NCBI RefSeq assembly: GCF_017654505.1
Contig: NC_054564.1
Coordinates: 6,928,121-6,992,120, forward strand
Length of the DNA: 64,000 nt
Direction: 5' to 3'
Origin: Polyodon spathula
Taxonomy: Eukaryota; Chordata; Actinopteri; Acipenseriformes; Polyodontidae
The notes under the pieces were generated by a model. The model made no database searches and was not told where the DNA came from. It saw only the letters and a program-made list of their open reading frames with translations. Position numbers and translations under genes: made by a program. Below are positions 23,141-34,560 of the stretch, in pieces. The first letter of the stretch is position 1. Each line of letters opens with the position of its first letter.

Positions 23141-24475
23141 CTTAAAGGTAATTACTTGGTAAGTAAGAGTGTTGGCACACTCCTAGCAATTGACAGAATT
23201 TTTAAATCAAAGCAGAACATTAAAATATGAATGCTGTGGTCGTATAGTCAGGGAAATATTGGGGGGTGACTGAAACAGAAAGTTATATACATGTTCACTG
23301 AAGCACCAAGAGGAATACACTTTGGCTGTTCACGTCAATGCAGAGTTGCTGTTTAATGTGCTTGTGTTTGGAAGAACAGTTTGCATCTCCCATGATATTT
23401 TATGCTGAAAAGACCTTTTACCATGTTCCTGTCGGGTCAACTTCAAAGCGGTGTGTAATTCAGTATGTCAACGCAGCATTCTTCAGCAGGATTCATTTGA
23501 ATGTATGAAGCAAAATAAGTGAATTTCTATTGGGTGATGCAAATATTTTGGCCACAGCTGTAGAGCACATTATTGCCTGCTTCCCCTGACAACGTAGCAA
23601 CAGTGGAATGTAATTTATACCTGCTCCCCCTGTCTCTCAATGCTATGAAATTTCTTTGCCCATTATGTCCAGTGTGCCTTGAGAAGGATTATTGTTTCTT
23701 GCTGCATGGAGCTTTGTGTTTATTTTCTTGCTTATGAACCTGTGGCGCTATGGCAACCGTCAGTCTCAAGATAAACCTCTCTGCTCAATGACGGTAATAA
23801 GATCTATTTTTGCAACTTGGGGTCGGGGGGGGGGGGGTTCTTAACTTACCCTAACCGTTTAATCCTCTAAAAGGAATACACAAAATCCAATCTTGGAAAA
23901 CCAAATATATATCGAACTCTGCTGGATCACTTTGTCACTGAAGTAATGCTCTGCGTCACGTGCAGTATCCATTCACCCCGACCCCCTGGTGACGCATTCC
24001 TCGGTGATGCATGCTCAGTCTGAATGCTGCAGGGGGTTTGCCTGAAGATGACTGGCAGATGCATTTGGTGTTGCTCCAAGGCTCCAATGCTAGCCATGCA
24101 GAAAGACTATGAATTTCTGAAGCCTTTTGCACAAAGCATTTTACAAAACGGCTGTAAGATTGCACGAGGTATGAAAAGAGATAGCAAGGTGCAATTATTT
24201 TTTCCAGTTTGATCGTTAATGGACAGGGGGAATTGCATCTAAGGGGAAAATATATACTGTGTGCTCTATGAATATCAAAGCATATCTGCTTGGAGCTATT
24301 GTTACAGTATGTTTTCTAGCTAGGGATTCAGTTTTTATTCTGTTCCTGCTAACCTATAGGGACTATTCTATATTAATGTAGCTACAAACTGCTATAATCA
24401 CAGTGTTTTTTTTTTGTTCTGCATGCAATCATAAAAACAGAATCTCATTTTTAGAATTGCAATCATAGGATTAGT
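23141..24475. other. unassigned sequence
   Basis: Contains a truncated Tc1-type MITE and a G run (23825-23837). No exon recognised. Confidence 0.5.
23444..23562. mobile_element. Tc1/mariner-type MITE, right-end fragment
   Basis: Ends GATGCAAATATTTTGGCCACAGCTGTA-type sequence (shown in part), the inverted terminus of the 6375-6704 family, preceded by AAAGCGGTGTGTAATTCAGT. Confidence 0.75.
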
Positions 24476-24622
24476 TACCATGCATTTAGCATAGTTTACA
24501 ATGGTTTGCCATGTTGTTGTTTTTTTTTTTAACACGCTTTATCATACCTCTCCAGGCTTTATCGTGCTTTCACTCTGCTACCTATTACACTTTGCTTTTA
24601 CTGCAGGAAACTTTTATAAAAG
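24476..24622. mobile_element. family C repeat (TTATAAGGG-type), partial
   Basis: Contains GCATAGTTTACAATGGTTTG, ACACGCTTTATCATACCTC and TATTACACTTTGCTTTTACT, and ends near CTTTTATAAAAG. It matches the copies at 35541-36029 and 56484-56681. Confidence 0.6.
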
Positions 24623-25634
24623 ACCTTAAGAGAAAAGAAAAGATACTTCCACCAAAGAGAGGGAAACTCTGAGATTTCTGCTGCTGTAACTGTTTTGCCA
24701 ATAAACAGAAGACTATTTTCAGTTTCCAGTGCCGGCAATCCAGCAAGTCATAAATATAAACTTTGTTATAAGCGAAGGAACCAAATAGGATAACAGGATC
24801 AACCAACAGTCATTTGGGTGCGGTTTTACAATGTTTAGTGAGGAATTTGTGAAAGGAGGGGGGAAGGGTAAAATGTTTCAGTACACCATTAGGTTGGGTC
24901 AGATGTCCAGGGGCAGTGGGGGGATGGTAGAAGAAGGGCAGTGCCTGCTTGCTTGCTAGATCGTAAATTCCAGGTTGAAGTGAACATAACAACTGCAACG
25001 GAGGGGGCATTCATGCCCCACAGGTTTTCCTCCATTGGTTGAGTATATGAGTTTAGGGGGTAGGGATGGATGAATTGTTTTCTGCGTGTCAAATCGTGAT
25101 AGGAGCAGGGGGTTTTATGTACAAACTATATAACCCATGTATGTGCTTTACCCTGGTAGAATACACTAGTTACTGATGAAGTGACTGTTATTCTCCAGAG
25201 CGCTCTGTATTTTGATGGCCACTGCAATAAACCTTTGATGCAACAATCAATGTGATTGATTGTCTCTGATCATCGCTGCACTTCATTTTGCGACACTACA
25301 TAAGCTATCTCCCACACCCCTCTCCTCTGTACTGAGATCTTTCTGCAGGTGACTATCCAAGACTTCCTTCTCTCTTCTGCGGTTAACATGAATCTCTCGG
25401 CTTCAGCACTAAACTGAATCGGTGCGGGAATTCTTTTATTTTATTGATTTGTTTTACCAGCTGATCCCAAATCCTGATAGGAGCAGGGAATTTTACTGTA
25501 CTCACAACTACACACACACACACACACACACATAATGTTGCAGTGTGAGGTTTGCAGCCTCTGTTCTCCCCACTGCTGCAATCAGCCAGACACTTCCCTA
25601 GAGCTACATCTGCATCATATTAAAGCAGCCTGAA
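24623..25634. other. unassigned sequence with (CA)n
   Basis: AATAAACCTTTGATGCAACA near 25228 looks like a polyadenylation signal context or an LTR end. A similar AATAAACATTTGAT occurs near 27539. No coding exon is associated with either. (CA)n lies at 25510-25532. Confidence 0.4.
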
Positions 25635-25990
25635 GTGTCTGGAAACTTTATTAGGAACTGTAGCTGATATTGGGTCGGTTTACAGTCTTCCCTGATCACA
25701 GCCTTGACATAACAAGTGGCTGGTGCTGGAAGGTATCTCAACGGATCCATTCAATCATTATTATTTCACAGCAGGCAGAGAACCTAGTTCATCCCAAACA
25801 TGCTCAAGTAGACTGAGATCTGGAGATTGTGGTGGCTAAAATTGGAGCATTGTTGGGTGAACATGATCTGCAACAACCTGTTGGTGTTTATTGAGTCATC
25901 AAGGGACCATAATGGGAGAACATGCCTCACACCAGGGCGATGACAAATCCATCAGGTAGACCAGTCTTAATAAACGGACCAGGCAGTGTA
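25635..25990 (-). pseudogene. degenerate Tc1-like transposon with transposase remnant
   Basis: The ends TTTATTAGGAACTG (left) and TTAATAAACGGACC (right) are imperfect inverted copies. On the minus strand 25790-25836 translates as PPQSPDLSLLEHVWD, closely matching the Tc1 transposase block PPQSPDLNPIEHLWD that carries the third catalytic acidic residue. No open frame extends beyond it, and the ~350-bp length means most of the transposase is gone. A clear molecular fossil. Confidence 0.7.
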
Positions 25991-26614
25991 CTATCACTTG
26001 CAACATCAGCAAAGAGCCAGAGACTTTTCAACACAAGAACAGAAGTTCTAATGCTAGGCTTTCTCATACTAAACTTATTTAAACTGCATTAAACAATATA
26101 AAACTTGGGAGAAGAATGCGGAAATTAACTTTTAAAAGATAAAGCACACAGGTTATTATCCTGATATTGGTTGCATAGAAAAAAAAGTGTCAAGAAAAAA
26201 AGGGGAACTGAATTGAGATATTTTGGTATCTAAGATATTTCAAACCAATGGGGAGAGAGGATTTACCTGGCTGCATTCTAGTTTTCTGATGAGGAATTCT
26301 GCACCTCTGAAGCCCGGATTGTTAAAAGGAAATTATAATTTTTTTACATACAACAATGATGATGAATTTTATTTTTGTTGTGCCCTATTTTCATACTTTT
26401 CTATTCCATATAATATATAAAAAAATAAAAATTATTTATATAACTTTTGAGCTAGATGTTTTTTGAATAGGCATCATTATTCACTGTTAGGTCCCCATTG
26501 TTCGCACATCATTTGAGGTGTTTAAGGTTTGCTTTCATCCTTGTTTCTAGCATATTTCCATGAGCTGGCGTTATTTACACATCATGCAGTATTACAGAAA
26601 AAAGTAAGCAACAG
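25991..26614. other. unassigned AT-rich sequence
   Basis: Nothing recognised. Confidence 0.5.
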
Positions 26615-27050
26615 AGACACACACAGGGGCTCACCTGGTAAAAGCATGGCTGTGTGGTATGCTGGCTGTCATAGAGACAGAGGAGTGCAGGTTCATCTTC
26701 TAGATTCACTGGGAATTCCAGAGGGAGCGTTGTATTGGCTCTGGCACTCCTGCAAGGTAGGGAGGCAAAACCCTACTGGCCATGTGCCAGTGAGCTCGGG
26801 CGGACACCTACAGGGCTGGCCATTGTCCTCCAGAGACCGATAGCTCACTGACATCGGCTCCCAAGTCCCTGGGTGTGGAAGAGGAAGCTGGCTCGGAAGT
26901 GGGATCGGAGGACACCCACTGAATCTTCAGTTCTGCTGAGCTGTGTGGGGGAATTGCTGCGGCGAGGAGGGAAAAATAATTGAACGCTTTAAATTTGGGA
27001 GCAAATCGGGGCTAAAATAATTAAATAATAATTGGAAAAAGAAGCTCCCT
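26615..27050 (+). mobile_element. tRNA-derived SINE related to family S1
   Basis: The head contains GGGGCTCACCTGGTAAAAGC and a degraded B box (GTGCAGGTTCATCTTC). The body is GC-rich. The tail AAAAATAATTGAACGCTTTA plus GGGAGCAAATCGGG resembles the tail of the 10143-10585 copy, indicating a shared LINE partner for retroposition. Confidence 0.6.
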
Positions 27051-27622
27051 ACACTTAGTCACCCCTCAATTGCCCATTGTGTGCTGAAATACTAATGTAC
27101 TTCCATGCTCTTCCCCTGGGGTGCAGCCTTTGCCCTGTAAATGACCTGTAGCCGACTATGCACGCTGTGCCCCTGCCTCGGGATTCCTCGCTCTCACTGT
27201 TTATCTAATGATGTCTTCCTCTTCTCGCCTCCTCTCTTCAATCGTCTCTTCTTTCATCTCAGCCAGTCGAAGGACCTTGTCTCCCCTTCTCATCTCCTCG
27301 GCTTGTTTTCGCTCATATCTATTCTGTTTCAGCTGCCAGTGTTCACGTCTCTCCTGCAGAGTGACTGACAGAAAAAGGAATTGGGATGTTTCACGCTGAT
27401 TCTAAATAACCCCGGGCCAAGACGCGCGCTCTGTAAAAGTGTTACTTCAGGTTCACGCAGTAAACCCTATTTGGGTTGATGTAGCTCTCTATTTAAGCTG
27501 GGTTAAATGCAAGTTGTTTGTTTTACTCGACCCTCTGAATAAACATTTGATACTGGATGTATTGTCTATTCTCTGAATGACGATATCTGAAAAATTCAGG
27601 TGTGTTGTTGTTATTTGTTAAT
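27051..27622. other. unassigned sequence, possible LTR-like remnant
   Basis: CTATTTAAGCTGGG near 27489 and GAATAAACATTTGAT near 27538 give a TATA-like box and polyadenylation signal about 50 bp apart. This spacing is short but seen in some LTRs. No boundaries are visible. Confidence 0.3.
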
Positions 27623-27822
27623 ACTGTGTGGTTCAGTGGTTAAAGAAACAGGCTTGTAACCAGGAGGTTCTCCGTTCAAATCCCAGCTCAGCCACTGACT
27701 TGCTGTGACTCTGAGTAAGTCATTGAACCTCCTTGAGCTCTGTTTTCCAGGTGAGGCGTCTCCTATCTGGTAAAGTGGTGGTGGTACGCTGTGAAAGGCG
27801 CTGTATAAAAATGAACATTATT
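27622..27822 (+). mobile_element. MIR-like CORE-SINE
   Basis: The tRNA-like head GTGGTTCAGTGGTTAAAGAA, the B box GTTCAAATCCC at about 27674, and the central block CTCAGCCACTGACTTGCTGTG...GAGTAAGTCATT...CCTCCTTGAGC follow the order of MIR/CORE-SINEs. The tail (GCGCTGTATAAAAATGAACA) is L2-like. A second copy lies at 35631-35905. Confidence 0.8.
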
Positions 27823-28141
27823 AATGTTGGTATACATTTATTTCAAATGTTGTCTTGCAATAAAGCTAAAAAAATATTATATCTATGTTTCCTCAAAGCC
27901 CACAGAAATGCCAGTGAGGAAAATACAGTATAGTAACATTTGGGATACGTAATCAAACTGGAATATCAACATAGTCTTGATTTCACAACGACTAAACTAT
28001 GGAATAAAACTAAATGGAATTAACAAACAAACAAGAATACAATTCCTGTGGAACACGGAACACTAGTAGCGGTAGACCATGATTACAATGATGCAACTAA
28101 AATTACAGTGCTTTTGACTAGAAGTCTTACTCACTTTAGAG
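27823..28141. other. unassigned sequence
   Basis: AT-rich with nothing recognised. Confidence 0.5.
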
Positions 28142-28500
28142 CATAAGAACATAAGAAAGTTTACAAACGAGAGGAGGCCATTCGGCCCATCTTGCTCGTT
28201 TGGTTGTTAGTAGCTTATTGATCCCAAAATCTCATCAAGCAGCTTCTTGAAGGATCCCAGGGTGTCGGCTTCAACAACATTACTGGGGAGTTGATTCCAG
28301 ACCCTCACAATTCTCTATGTAAAAAAGTGCCTCTTATTTTCTGTTCTGAATGCCCTTTTGTCTAATCTCCATTTGTGACCCCTGGTCCTTGTTTCTTTTT
28401 TCAGGCTGAAAAAGTCCCTTGGGTCGACACTGTCGGTACCTTTTAGAATTTTGAATGCTTCTGAATGTATCAGTCCCTTTTAGCACAGCAGATGCAGCAC
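28142..28500 (-). mobile_element. CR1-like LINE, 3'-end fragment
   Basis: The 3' end is on the left, with CATAAGAACATAAGAA, i.e. tandem TTCTTATG octamers on the LINE sense strand, the short 3' repeat style of CR1 elements. It is near-identical over about 300 bp to the start of the longer copy at 52327-53385. Only the last part of the reverse transcriptase frame remains, with residues resembling RNKDQGSQMEIRQKG. Confidence 0.8.
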
Positions 28501-28586
28501 GCCTCCAAAAGTTGTACAGCATAGTCATAGGGTATATGTACGGTACGGTATGGATTCACAGTGAATGTTCTTGCAGTAAATACCGG

Positions 28587-28637
<51 letters not shown>

Positions 28638-28884
28638 GTGTGCAGCTGTAAACGTACTGTATGATTACACTATACTGTTGTGCTTATCATTACGACTGTG
28701 CATACATTTATTTTCGCTTGTTTGCATTGTATTTTTTTTTTCTTCTTTTCATCCCGGTGGCGCACGACGGTGTTACTTGTTGCAGCAGGTGCTCTGTTAG
28801 CAATAAGCGACCTGTCAGGCTGCTGCTGCTGCTAGCAACGCCAGAAACCTTGTTTGAGAGGAGAAGTGGGCGTTTTGTGTACTG
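28501..28884. other. putative promoter-proximal sequence with (GT)n
   Basis: A (GT)n tract lies at 28590-28642. From about 28750 the sequence becomes more CpG-rich up to the promoter-like block. CTGCTGCTGCTGCTAGCAACG sits near 28820 (pure CTG run is short). Confidence 0.5.
28590..28642. repeat. (GT)n microsatellite
   Basis: About 26 GT units with one GC interruption near the end, about 250 bp upstream of the promoter-like block. Confidence 0.95.
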
Positions 28885-28990
28885 CTACCAACCAGCCAAT
28901 GAGCAGCGAGAGAGGCGGGGAGCAGCATCCGATGTTACTAGAGTACCACGGGCAGCTATAGAAAGAATCTCTCAGCAGCAACAAGCAGTC
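28885..28990 (+). promoter_or_regulatory. compact RNA polymerase II promoter-like block
   Basis: In order: a CCAAT box in CCAGCCAATGAGC (about 28892-28904), a GC box in AGAGGCGGGGAGC (about 28911-28923), a TATA-like CTATAGAAAG (28956-28965), then an initiator-like TCTCAGC about 25 bp later. The order and spacing are those of a vertebrate promoter. A strong splice donor follows 100 bp downstream. With ZMAT4 the next gene on this strand, this may be its promoter; the link needs transcript evidence. Confidence 0.5.
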
Positions 28991-29004
28991 TGTTTCTCTA
29001 GTAA

Positions 29005-29091
29005 ATGGATTATACCGTCTCCCTCCAAGTGCAGCATCAGTTAAAGGTGTTCCCTACTTACCTGTACCAGGACTACAGTTTGGAATTACAG
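29005..29091 (+). CDS. putative upstream first coding exon (possible ZMAT4 N-terminal extension)
   Basis: An ATG at 29005, preceded directly by an in-frame TAA, opens 29 codons beginning MDYTVSLQVQHQLKV and ending YLYQDYSLELQ. It then meets an excellent donor, CAG|gtacgt, at 29091/29092. The exon ends in phase 0, and the ZMAT4 start-codon exon at 48194 also begins in phase 0, so splicing the two would give an in-frame longer N-terminus. The known ZMAT4 family starts at the MKS Met of the later exon, so this exon could equally be 5' UTR in which the ATG acts as an upstream start, or belong to an unrelated transcript. The peptide is not recognised. The promoter-like block just upstream is the main support. 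Phase agreement alone has a one in three chance. Confidence 0.3.
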
Positions 29092-29782
29092 GTACGTCTA
29101 AATATCACTTATCATTTAACACGGTTAAACTAGCATGTTTTTCTTTTTTTCTACCACAGCACTTTAACCAAGGAGCGTGTTTTTGTCATAACCAGCTATA
29201 TGCAATGAAAATGATTTGAAGCGTGCTGTCTGTATAAGTTTTTTAATCCAATATAAAAACTGCTGCATTGCATGCTAACAACCAAGACGTCAGTTGACAA
29301 TCACGTAGCATTTATATCTGGCTGGACACATCCATTTTCACGCAGCTAATTGTGGAGGCTGCAAAACCGTGATACTGTGTTTTGCATGTACATTTTCATC
29401 GTGTTGCGTGACATATTACTAGACCATAAGGAAAACACGAGTAAGAGTTTGCAACAGCCTGCAACGACACGATCAGCAGTGTCTCATTAGCACACTTCTG
29501 CAACAGCAAAGCCACACAGTGCGCGGGTGCGTGCGCAAAGAGCAGATCGTAGAGTTCCATTGCCCTGCAGTCCGGCAGGCGCTCTGGCGGACAGTATCAT
29601 TGAAATGCGAAGTCCTGGCAGATTCCAGTCTATTGACCTGTATAACCCACAGGTGTGCCCGGAGTACAAAGGGGGAGTCTGGGGCACTTTATTAGTACTG
29701 ATGGGATCAGGGACCAGGGACAATGCAATTAAAGGAAGACTTTAGATATAAAAACTGGAACTGCAGTAGTTCTCATGACATT

Positions 29783-29904
<122 letters not shown>

Positions 29905-30084
29905 CCACGCTGTCCACATTTTGTTCAATCCATGAAAGTAGTTTACATATTAGACAGGGCTGTACGACCTAGCAGTGCTTTGTAACCCTACTACCGGTAT
30001 TACTCCTAATAGAGCATTTATTCTTGGATAATACACATAGGCACACAGTGTTATTCGGGAACAGGACAATCATATTTCATTTTC

Positions 30085-30107
30085 TATTATTATTATTATT
30101 ATTATTA

Positions 30108-30144
<37 letters not shown>
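30085..30144. repeat. (TTA)n microsatellite
   Basis: About 20 TTA units with one phase slip near 30111. Confidence 0.95.
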
Positions 30145-30145
<1 letters not shown>

Positions 30146-31361
30146 TAGCCATTCTGCGCTTTCTATTTTTCTATTTTAAAATATATATTTTGTCCCTTTA
30201 AAAAAATACAATATTAACTTTACTATTGGTTTTATTTCTTTAATGTTATACAGTAGAGAAGTACAGTACTATATCAAATTTGACAGTCCTTGCGTCAAAA
30301 ATACTATCGTGTACTGGTAGAAAAAAAAAAAAAACAAATACATAAAGAAATAAAATGAATACCTAAATACATTTTTAAAAATGGTTATCTACGCGAATAC
30401 CAAAACACAAATCATGTTCTGTTTACACAATGTAACGACCTTTGTGTGCCCCCACTGACGTCCGTAACCACGTTACAGCCTGGGAAGCATCGTTAGGGGT
30501 TAATTGACCTGTAGCTAACATCACTTTGTACAGCTTTTTAAATCACAGCTTCGACCCTAATATATAGATTTGGGTTTGATTATTCAGTTATAGAAATAAT
30601 TTTACCTATTGAGTGATTCCTAGTGAATGTTGTGTTTGGTCTGGCAGAAGCTAAGAACAATTTAGAAACGGAAATTCGCCCCCCCGGGTGCGGTAAATAT
30701 TGATTAGTTTATGGATGCAACGCGGTGTTATGATTTTCAGTCATTTTAAAACTATTACTGTTTCTGACATAACATTCTTTATTTTGTTATCGCTGTATGC
30801 CGCTGGAACCTCACCGGACTTCTTGTGCCAGTCTGAGGTAGTGTGTACACATACGTGCCAAAAACTGTTTTTTTTTTTTTTTTTCTTCCTATTCTCAGGT
30901 ATAATAACGGAGTTACAATACTTTATTTTGCATTCTTCAGCTCTACAAAAACATAATTTAGGTTTGAAAGGGTTGCTGCTGCTGTTCATGTTTCTATACG
31001 CTATTTATACCTCAAATGTATGCCTGTGTGGCATTAGGAAGTGCATTCTTTGCTGTACAGGAAAAAGAGATGTCATATCGCCATCTGCACTTTAGCTATG
31101 CCTACTGGATTTTATAATCTATATTTAGCAAAACAGACAGTAACCCAAATTGCAGGTGTGAAAAAATAGTTTTAACTTTTCAGTACTGTGATTGCCCATA
31201 GGTGCCTGCTGCCTGTGTCACACTCCGTACAGTATATCTCTGTTGAAATTAGAAATACACGTTTCTGTAGAGCAAGTCTGTAATATGTAAAATCTGCATC
31301 TCCTGTTGCAGGTCAGCTTGGGGGATCTTCCAGGTGATAGTATAGACTCAGACGCAGGATT

Positions 31362-31496
31362 GGAAATTAGACTCCTATTGCATAACAGTTTTATCCATTC
31401 CAGGTGTTCCTAGGAGCTTGAATAGCCACACTGTAGAGGTAGCAATCGTAAAATCAGGATTGGATCGAACTGCTGTGCAATGGGAGCCTTATTTCC
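31362..31496. mobile_element. family B foldback MITE
   Basis: Left end GGAAATTAGACTCCTATTGC pairs with right end GCAATGGGAGCCTTATTTCC as an imperfect inverted repeat extending through CATAACAGTT / AACTGCTGT. About 135 bp with no coding capacity. A second copy is at 48508-48658. Confidence 0.7.
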
Positions 31497-31606
31497 ATCC
31501 CAGCTCAGACATTTAATCCCTTCTCACAGTTTACTAATCATAGCCTTGGCACCCTTCTGAAATATCATTGTAAATTTAACCAAATTAGTCTCCTAGTAAC
31601 TTTACA

Positions 31607-31766
31607 GGGGTGGCCAAAGTTGGCACTTCCACTCCTGGTTTTTGTTCCAACCCTGTTCTAAATTGTTTGAACCAATGACACCTCCATCCTGAAGTAGTTA
31701 ATTACATCATTTTACCTGTTAAACCTGGAGTGGAATGGCCCTCCAGGACCAGGATTGGACACCCTG
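31607..31766. mobile_element. short palindromic repeat (family D)
   Basis: Shares CTCCTGGTTTTTGTTCCAA and the end CTCCAGGACCAGGATTGGAC with the copy at 8227-8388. Confidence 0.65.
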
Positions 31767-31776
31767 CAATAACCTG

Positions 31777-31799
31777 CCCCCCCCCCCCCCCCCCCCCCC
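31777..31799. repeat. poly(C) tract
   Basis: 23 consecutive C residues directly after a family D repeat. Confidence 0.95.
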
Positions 31800-32680
31800 A
31801 CTCTACCTCCAATGGATGTGTACCACATATTTGTTGTACCTGGTATTTTATTACTGATGCACATTTAGATCCACTAGGGTCAGAGTGTTGCAGGGGGACA
31901 GGTTACTGGTTGCACCCTGGTGTACCTGTTGCACGTACAGAGAAGGCGTGTTTGAGAGCTCTGTTGAGTCCATGGGGGTGCTTTCAACTTTCCAGTTTGA
32001 ATATGGGATGCCTGAAACAGAAAATGATACACAAGGCCAATCCAAACGAGGAAAGGAATACATTAGTTAAGATAACTGTGATAGCTCATACCGAACCAAG
32101 CTGCTCCTTAAGATGAGCTTGTCTTAGCTGAAATCCACAGAATATTTTTAATAAAGAATGGTCTGTAAAGCTCAACCTCTTAGTCACAGATTGCTCTGAC
32201 AGACACAGGGTATGTTCATGTTTTGTAAAACACGTTTTAATATTGATGTTTCCAGCTTGTGTATGATGCCCCGGTTGTAACTTGATATGACCCTTGCTGC
32301 TTTCTGTTCTTCCAAGACGCCCTTGGCAAGAGCCCAGCTAGCTGAAAAGGACACTAACAGTGCTTCGTACGACGTGCTGCTGGTTCATCAGTTGATCTAA
32401 ACGCTGGCAAGCATAGAATCATAATGACATGATTAGCAACGGTGTTGAGATCTGCAGTACCAGTCATACACACTTCAGCACTGTTGATTTTGTTAAGAAG
32501 CATGTTTTTGCATGATGCCTGCCTGAAATGTAGAATCCTATTCCATTGCAATGTGGGGAGTGTTCATTTTTAAAGATCATGCTGTGCTTTACGTAAGTGT
32601 GATATCTTAAAACAAACTTAACGTACAGAATTAGAATAAATTGGAAAATGCTGTATCATTTACGTGGATACACATTGCTG

Positions 32681-32743
<63 letters not shown>
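32681..32743. repeat. (AAT)n microsatellite
   Basis: About 20 AAT units. Confidence 0.97.
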
Positions 32744-34269
32744 GGACAAACAATTTTTTGCATTAATGAGTCTCTCGCATGGCTGATTAAAAAAAAAAAG
32801 TTTTGATTCACAACAGGCAGTGACATAAGGCTGACGGCAGGTGTTCGGTTGGCAGGTGCTTTTGTATCCAAGAATGTGCAAATTACAAGTGCACACCACC
32901 AGATCCTTGAAGGAATTAGAGGAACATTATAGGTGGGTTCAACAAACAATGCAAAAAAAAAATGAATGAAAGATGAATGATAACAATAATTAGCATTGAG
33001 CAAAGGTGCATATCACTTGGCCCCAGGGGGAGCTATTTCAGTTGCTTAAATAATTATTTCTCAGACCGTCGTTGCAGTGCAGGATAACTCCCTGCAGACT
33101 CCTTGCCATATTGATTCTGATGTGGAGTTTCTGCACAGAAGGTAATATATCAGTAAGCTTTTTTGGAGTGGATCAGCTGTTGGTATTATCAAGAGGATAG
33201 GCTTCTCTCAAGAGCCATCCAGACATCTGCTTATTCCTGGGAGGTGACCAAGCATGAATGCTGCTTGGTTTTCTCTGGGCTGCACTAGGGGCACATCGGA
33301 GGGAACACAAAGCAGTCCTGCTACAGCAGTCTCCTTTTAGAAGTGTCTCGAGACACATCTTAAAGTGCTTTGAACTAACAAAGTCATTTCTGTAGATCTT
33401 ACGAGGGATGCAATCAGCAACCAAAATCGCTAAGCAGAGCTCCCCTAGCGCTGTAGAACAAGAGGCCCAGGGGAGCTGAAACAGTATTATAGGATCCTTG
33501 AAAGTGTGTGGAGGAACTACAATGAGGAGTGGACGATTATATGTGAGGGATTGCATGCTTCCGGCTAGCGAGGTGTTCGGTAGAGCGCTCAGTTTCTTTG
33601 GGGTTTGTAACTCTGAATTTCTACTGTATTGTAAACTAAAAAATCTATATTTTTGCTCTGTGAACAGAATTTTTTTTTTTTTTACGGAGTTATTCAGGCT
33701 GCCTGAAACAAAATTGCCAATGAGAGTCCAGTTAGCTTCGAGGTTATCAAACACAATTACTGCAAAATTCACAACCTCATTCATTGTCTCAATTAGCTTA
33801 GTTGTAACCTATGTAGTTCTTTGGCTGAAGTAGGGAAGCAGTCTCAGGAAAAGTAGATGCATGTTTTGGCCAATGCCTGCATCAGTCCGCCTGACTGCAT
33901 GCCTGTTGTCTTGTGAAAAGAAATGTCAAAACAAAAAAAGATACGGTGCACAAGCAGTTTACTTGAAACTTATTCATTGTGACACCGGATTGACTGCCTC
34001 TCCTGAGACCGTCTGGAAACTTCTCTTTACTCACTCCAGACTGCAGTCGTTCTGAACTCGCTGAGGCTGAAAAGGAGATAGCTTGGAATTAAGCATGTGG
34101 GAGGTTTGTTTGCCAATAAAAGAGATAAGCAGTCCGAGATAAAATTCAACTTTGAGAAAATAGTGAGTTTGCTTGTGTTACCTTTAATGAGAGGAAAATG
34201 GAGGAAACCTTTTGAGACACCACTTTAGATCTCCCTCTGCATCTTCCAACACCATTGAACTGAAACCTA

Positions 34270-34560
34270 ATGCTCGTGAAATGTCAGCTCATTTGCATTG
34301 CTTGTGAAAATTATACAGGATTGGTTCTGTCTGTTTGCTAATATCAGGTGCTGGTTATTGTAATATTGACTTGCACACAACTAGTGCCCAGCTGTGCACA
34401 TGTGTTTCTGATGCATCCTTTGTAGGTCCATCACTTGTATGCAGATTAATAAAGGTTACCGTGACCTGTAATTTTTCCTTTCGTAGCATCAATATGTGAT
34501 TAGATCTCAGCAATTAGTAAGTCATTCAGATTATGCACCTGCAATATGCATGAGTAAGTG
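34270..34560. promoter_or_regulatory. candidate conserved non-coding element
   Basis: Repeat-free, compositionally complex stretch with CATTTGCATTGCTTG, TAATATTGACTTGCA and CAATATGCATGAG, which include octamer-like ATGCAT/ATTTGCAT sites. The judgement rests on texture only. Conservation cannot be tested here. Confidence 0.2.

Larger units (their letters stand above)
31767..34269. other. putative first intron, middle part
   Basis: Holds a C run (31777-31799) and an (AAT)n tract (32681-32743). A 203-codon minus-strand ORF at 33173-33784 is present but includes a homopolymer-encoded Lys run and no recognisable domain. No exon is supported. Confidence 0.45.

Noticed and set aside
25228..25245. 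AATAAACCTTTGATGC as the 3' end of an upstream gene
   Set aside because: No coding exon or splice site upstream can be tied to it. A similar signal near 27538 suggests repeat origin.
33173..33784. 203-codon minus-strand ORF
   Set aside because: Long enough to notice, but it includes a Lys run from a T homopolymer, shows no domain, signal peptide or family resemblance, and the opposite strand is also partly open. Not supported as a gene.
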